A DNA stretch of 64,000 nucleotides from an uncultured Clostridia bacterium (GTDB lineage Bacteria; Bacillota; Clostridia; UBA1212): NCBI GenBank assembly GCA_947304585.1, contig CAMZBI010000005.1:1-64000 (forward strand), read 5' to 3'. The first letter of the stretch is position 1. Each line of letters opens with the position of its first letter. This document shows, piece by piece, positions 60,934 through 64,000 of this stretch. The notes below the pieces were generated by a model. It worked only from the letters and a program-made list of their open reading frames with translations, did no database searches and had not been told where the DNA came from. The translations under genes and the position numbers were made by a program.

Positions 60934-61239
60934 TCAATTCAGAAGCCTGACCTTAAGCGATACAGGCGTTTTGATGATTGGTGTTATTCTGAAAACCGTA
61001 ACAGCGGAAGCGGTAAAACGTAAGCACGCGAAAACTGCAGCAACAGCAAGGGAAACGCTGCCCAGCGTTTTAAGCGTACTCTGACAGATCGAAATGACGG
61101 CGCATACGGGACAGTTTTCGCCGATGCAGTCATGATCCGCTTCGTGTATGATGACAAAAAGCGAGGTCATCAGTGCAAAAAGAACAAGAGCAGCAAGGAT
61201 AACTGCCGCCAAACGTTTTCTGATTGTCATGATGATCAC
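60934..61239 (-). CDS. Small membrane protein with His/Cys motif
   Basis: 101 aa; HEADHDCIGENCPVCAV between two hydrophobic segments; between zur and znuA. Confidence 0.7.
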   Translation of the reverse strand: MIIMTIRKRLAAVILAALVLFALMTSLFVIIHEADHDCIGENCPVCAVISICQSTLKTLGSVSLAVAAVFACLRFTASAVTVFRITPIIKTPVSLKVRLLN

Positions 61240-61266
61240 CGCCTTTCGACAGAGTTTTCCGGAACA

Positions 61267-61656
61267 TCAGTTATTCCGGCATTTTTCACAGACACCGTGC
61301 AATACAGTGTCTTTTGTATCAACCGTGAAATTTGCGTTCTGCAATACGTTGCCGACCAAAGCATTCGTGGCGGACAATCCCAGATGATATGTCTTCCCGC
61401 ATTTTGAGCATTCGAGATGCAGAATATCCCGGCACTCCTTTGATCCGGTATACCGGTACAGCGCCTTATTGGAGCCGCTGGCAGCCGCTTTTTTCACCAG
61501 GCCCTGCTTTTCAAGAGAACATAAATTGCGGTAAACCGCGCTGCGGCTCACGTTTTCACCCATAAACGAGATGATCTGATCGGCACAGACAGCTTCATCG
61601 CGGTGCTGTTCCAGAAATGAAAACAACGCCTTTCTCTGAGAAGTCATATAGCCCAC
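61267..61656 (-). CDS. zur: Fur-family regulator, probably Zur
   Basis: RSAVYRNLCSLEKQGLVKK, HLECSKCGKTYHL; heads znu genes. Confidence 0.88.
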   Translation of the reverse strand: MGYMTSQRKALFSFLEQHRDEAVCADQIISFMGENVSRSAVYRNLCSLEKQGLVKKAAASGSNKALYRYTGSKECRDILHLECSKCGKTYHLGLSATNALVGNVLQNANFTVDTKDTVLHGVCEKCRNN

Positions 61657-61680
61657 TGCTCAAACCTCCGTTAGATGATA

Positions 61681-61703
61681 AATATGCGACCCAGTCGCAT
61701 ATT
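61681..61703 (-). promoter_or_regulatory. Putative Zur box
   Basis: Perfect 10-3-10 palindrome AATATGCGAC-CCA-GTCGCATATT just upstream of zur. Confidence 0.75.
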
Positions 61704-61751
61704 CGATTCTACCATCGGGTCAGGCCTTTGTCAAGATACCCGGAACAAAGC

Positions 61752-62978
61752 CTAGAACATTTTTCCGGTGTTAATAAAGTCTATTAGATTTACGTGGACT
61801 ATACCGCTTCGTTTCTGAAGCAGATAGTCGGTTGTCATGACATACTTCGGGTAATTATCTTTGATGTTTTCCAAAGATCTGTACTCACGGTCTTCAGTCT
61901 CTCTGCTGCTGATAGTGTAGGCAACCTGAACATATGAATATGACAGATCTGTATCGCGGAGGATGAAGTCGCATTCAAGATTTCCTATTCGTCCGACACT
62001 TACTGCGTAATCTCGGCTCCGTGCATAGACAAAGACTATATTTTCAAGCACCGGACCGTAGTTGATACGGTTGTCAGTGTTCTCTGCGAAAAAGAAGCTG
62101 AGATCTGAAAGGTAGTATTTCTTTTCTCCCTGAAGAGATCGTCTTGATTTCAAATCAAAACGAGGGCATTTGTAAAGGATCTTGGCATCGACAAGCGCTT
62201 CTATATATCGGACAACAGTATTCATTGTCACTGCCGTTCCGGACTTGTTCAGCCCATTGCAGATATTACGAATGCTGGTAGTCGCTCCGAAATTGTTGAT
62301 GACAAAGCGCATAACGGTTTCAAAAGTCTCTCTGCTGCGGATCTTAAAGTGCTTGCGGATATCTTTTTCGAATATCTCGTCAATGACGCCCATAACGTAT
62401 CTGCGCTTGTCGGCGAGGGTGTCGAAGAACATTGCCCGGGGAAAACCGCCCTCGGTAATATAGGCATTCAATTCCAGCAACGGATTGGTGTTTATTTCTT
62501 TGCCGTAGAAGCGTTTCATCTCCTCGTACTCCTCAAAGGAAAGCGGAAACATCTCGAACTCGATATAACGTCCGGTAAGCTTTGTAACCAATTCTCCGCT
62601 TAGAAGATATGAATTGGAACCTGTGATGAATATTGACCAATCACCCTCTGTTCTGAATCCGTTGATGACTGTTTCAAAACCGCTGACGTTCTGAATTTCA
62701 TCAATAAACAGGTATTTTCTTCCTTGCACAGTACCTTTTTCCAGGATTAGGGATTCAAGTTGATCGGCTGTTTTTATGCCTTTATTTGGGCGGAGATCAA
62801 GGTCGATGTATATGATGTTCTCTTCCGGAACGCCGGACTCCCTGATCTCACCTGCAATTGTCGTCATAAGACTGGATTTACCGCAGCGCCTGACACCGGT
62901 AATGACTTTGATGATATCATCCGCATTGTAAAATCCGCGGATCTTTTTCAGATAGTTTTCTCTTGCGTACAGTTTCAT
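61752..62978 (-). CDS. ATP-binding protein, AAA_14/DUF4143 family
   Basis: ITGVRRCGKSSLMTTI, FIDEIQNV, SNSYLLSGE, C-terminal DUF4143-like. Confidence 0.9.
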   Translation of the reverse strand: MKLYARENYLKKIRGFYNADDIIKVITGVRRCGKSSLMTTIAGEIRESGVPEENIIYIDLDLRPNKGIKTADQLESLILEKGTVQGRKYLFIDEIQNVSGFETVINGFRTEGDWSIFITGSNSYLLSGELVTKLTGRYIEFEMFPLSFEEYEEMKRFYGKEINTNPLLELNAYITEGGFPRAMFFDTLADKRRYVMGVIDEIFEKDIRKHFKIRSRETFETVMRFVINNFGATTSIRNICNGLNKSGTAVTMNTVVRYIEALVDAKILYKCPRFDLKSRRSLQGEKKYYLSDLSFFFAENTDNRINYGPVLENIVFVYARSRDYAVSVGRIGNLECDFILRDTDLSYSYVQVAYTISSRETEDREYRSLENIKDNYPKYVMTTDYLLQKRSGIVHVNLIDFINTGKMF

Positions 62979-63006
62979 AAAACGCTCCTGTTTTTAGGTT
63001 GGCATT

Positions 63007-63035
63007 ATTATAGTGCTTACTATGCGAAAAGTCAA
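63007..63035 (-). promoter_or_regulatory. Promoter of the AAA_14 gene
   Basis: Minus strand TTGACT-17-TATAAT. Confidence 0.75.
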
Positions 63036-63082
63036 GTTAACGAAGACAATTTTGCAAAAAAATAAAAATTGTCTTCGTTAAC
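63036..63082. repeat. Perfect 18-bp inverted repeat abutting the AAA_14 promoter
   Basis: GTTAACGAAGACAATTTT-N11-AAAATTGTCTTCGTTAAC. Confidence 0.93.
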
Positions 63083-63217
63083 TGCCAATTTCACGGTATC
63101 GCGCATCTTCTTACTCAACTCTTCTACACTTATTTCAAGCCCGAAATTTGAGGAATACTACTAAATTACTGCGTCCATTTTCAGGGGGTACGGTTTACCA
63201 CAACTGTTCACCGATCA

Positions 63218-63482
63218 CACTCGAGGCGCAGGCCCGCATCACTAGGCGCTTGAGCCGCACCACTAGCGCCGAAGGCGCGTTTCGTCTCGCCTCCCTCAGG
63301 CGCAGGCCCGCATCACTAGGCGCTTGAGCCGCACCACTAGCGCCGAAGGCGCGTTTCGTCTCGCCTCCCTCAGCCGCAGGCTCGCATCACTCGGCGCTTG
63401 AGCCGCACCACTAGGGCCGAAGGCCCGATCACTCGCGGAACGGAGTGACGCGCATAATCGACGAAGTCGCGCCGCATCACTT
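63218..63482. repeat. Mini-hairpin array, locus 4
   Basis: CACCACTAGCGCCGAAGGCGCG, CATCACTAGGCGCTTGAGCCG, etc.; contains a 74-bp internal duplication. Confidence 0.85.
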
Positions 63483-63486
63483 TCTT

Positions 63487-63515
63487 TTGCAATAAACGCT
63501 GAAATATAGTAAAAT
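63487..63515 (+). promoter_or_regulatory. Putative promoter of the substrate-binding protein gene
   Basis: TTGCAA-17-TAAAAT next to array locus 4. Confidence 0.55.
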
Positions 63516-63570
63516 CCCTTCTGAGAATTGCGGGACTGCCCGCTGTACCAAAGAGGGATCTGTGGTTTTT

Positions 63571-64000
63571 ATGAAGAAAAGTTCGTGCAAAGGAGTGAGA
63601 CTGGTTGCGGTGCTGTTGGCGCTTGCAATTTTGTTTCTTTGCGGCTGCGGGGGAGAGATTGGCGAAAACCCCGACGACACTTCGATGCCTGACGGCTCCA
63701 CCGGGCCCGCACCGGCTTCCCCGACCCCTGCGGTTCCGAAAAACGGCGGTACGCTTAAGCTCTCCGTTGGCCCCTATGATACAGTTAATCCCCTGCGGAC
63801 ATCGAACGAGGACGTGCGCCTCTACATGTGCGCTTTTGTTTGTGAAAATCTGGTGGACATTGACGCCGACATGATGCCTTCTCCCCACGTTTTTACTTCC
63901 TGGAGCTGTGACGACACTTCCAGAATCTGGGAATTTGAGATGGCCCGGAACGTGACATTCCACAGCGGCGGGGAAGCTGTGGCGTCCGACGTCAAGAACA
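63571..64000 (+). CDS. ABC transporter substrate-binding lipoprotein, family 5 (truncated by window edge)
   Basis: Lipobox LFLCGC; NGGTLKLSVGPYDTVNPLRTSNEDVRLYMCAFVCENLV; open to window end. Confidence 0.8.
   Translation, partial: MKKSSCKGVRLVAVLLALAILFLCGCGGEIGENPDDTSMPDGSTGPAPASPTPAVPKNGGTLKLSVGPYDTVNPLRTSNEDVRLYMCAFVCENLVDIDADMMPSPHVFTSWSCDDTSRIWEFEMARNVTFHSGGEAVASDVKN

Overview
A 64-kb bacterial chromosomal window of moderately high GC, Clostridia/Firmicutes-like: spoVS, CIRCE-controlled Hsp20, tgt-yajC, Firmicutes-type potABCD and a zur-znu cluster are present. Both strands are densely coded, mostly with housekeeping and transport genes. Several large secreted proteins occur, including a surface protein with about 84 Cys in its N-terminal region. 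I saw no rRNA, CRISPR array or IS element, and no tRNA I could recognise by eye. Main points for a second look: (1) four intergenic arrays of tandem mini-hairpins with variable self-complementary stems and a near-constant AGTGRTG/CAYCACT spacer, each ending next to a TTGNAN-17-TAWAAT promoter-like sequence; (2) strong strand-symmetric over-representation of CATTGGCG/CGCCAATG (about 40 copies by hand count), resembling an uptake or chromosome-organising motif; (3) an XRE + ImmA/IrrE + PIN-like three-gene cassette with its own operator/promoter; (4) an AT-rich Fic island with six AAGCGA half-sites around its promoter and a 36-codon DUF262/GmrSD N-terminal remnant; (5) a repeat cluster at 53.8-54.6 kb with three repeat types, including a structured 220-bp tandem duplication; (6) a zur-led zinc operon carrying an uncharacterised His/Cys membrane peptide. 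All assignments come from reading the sequence and translations; no searches were run and counts are by hand.
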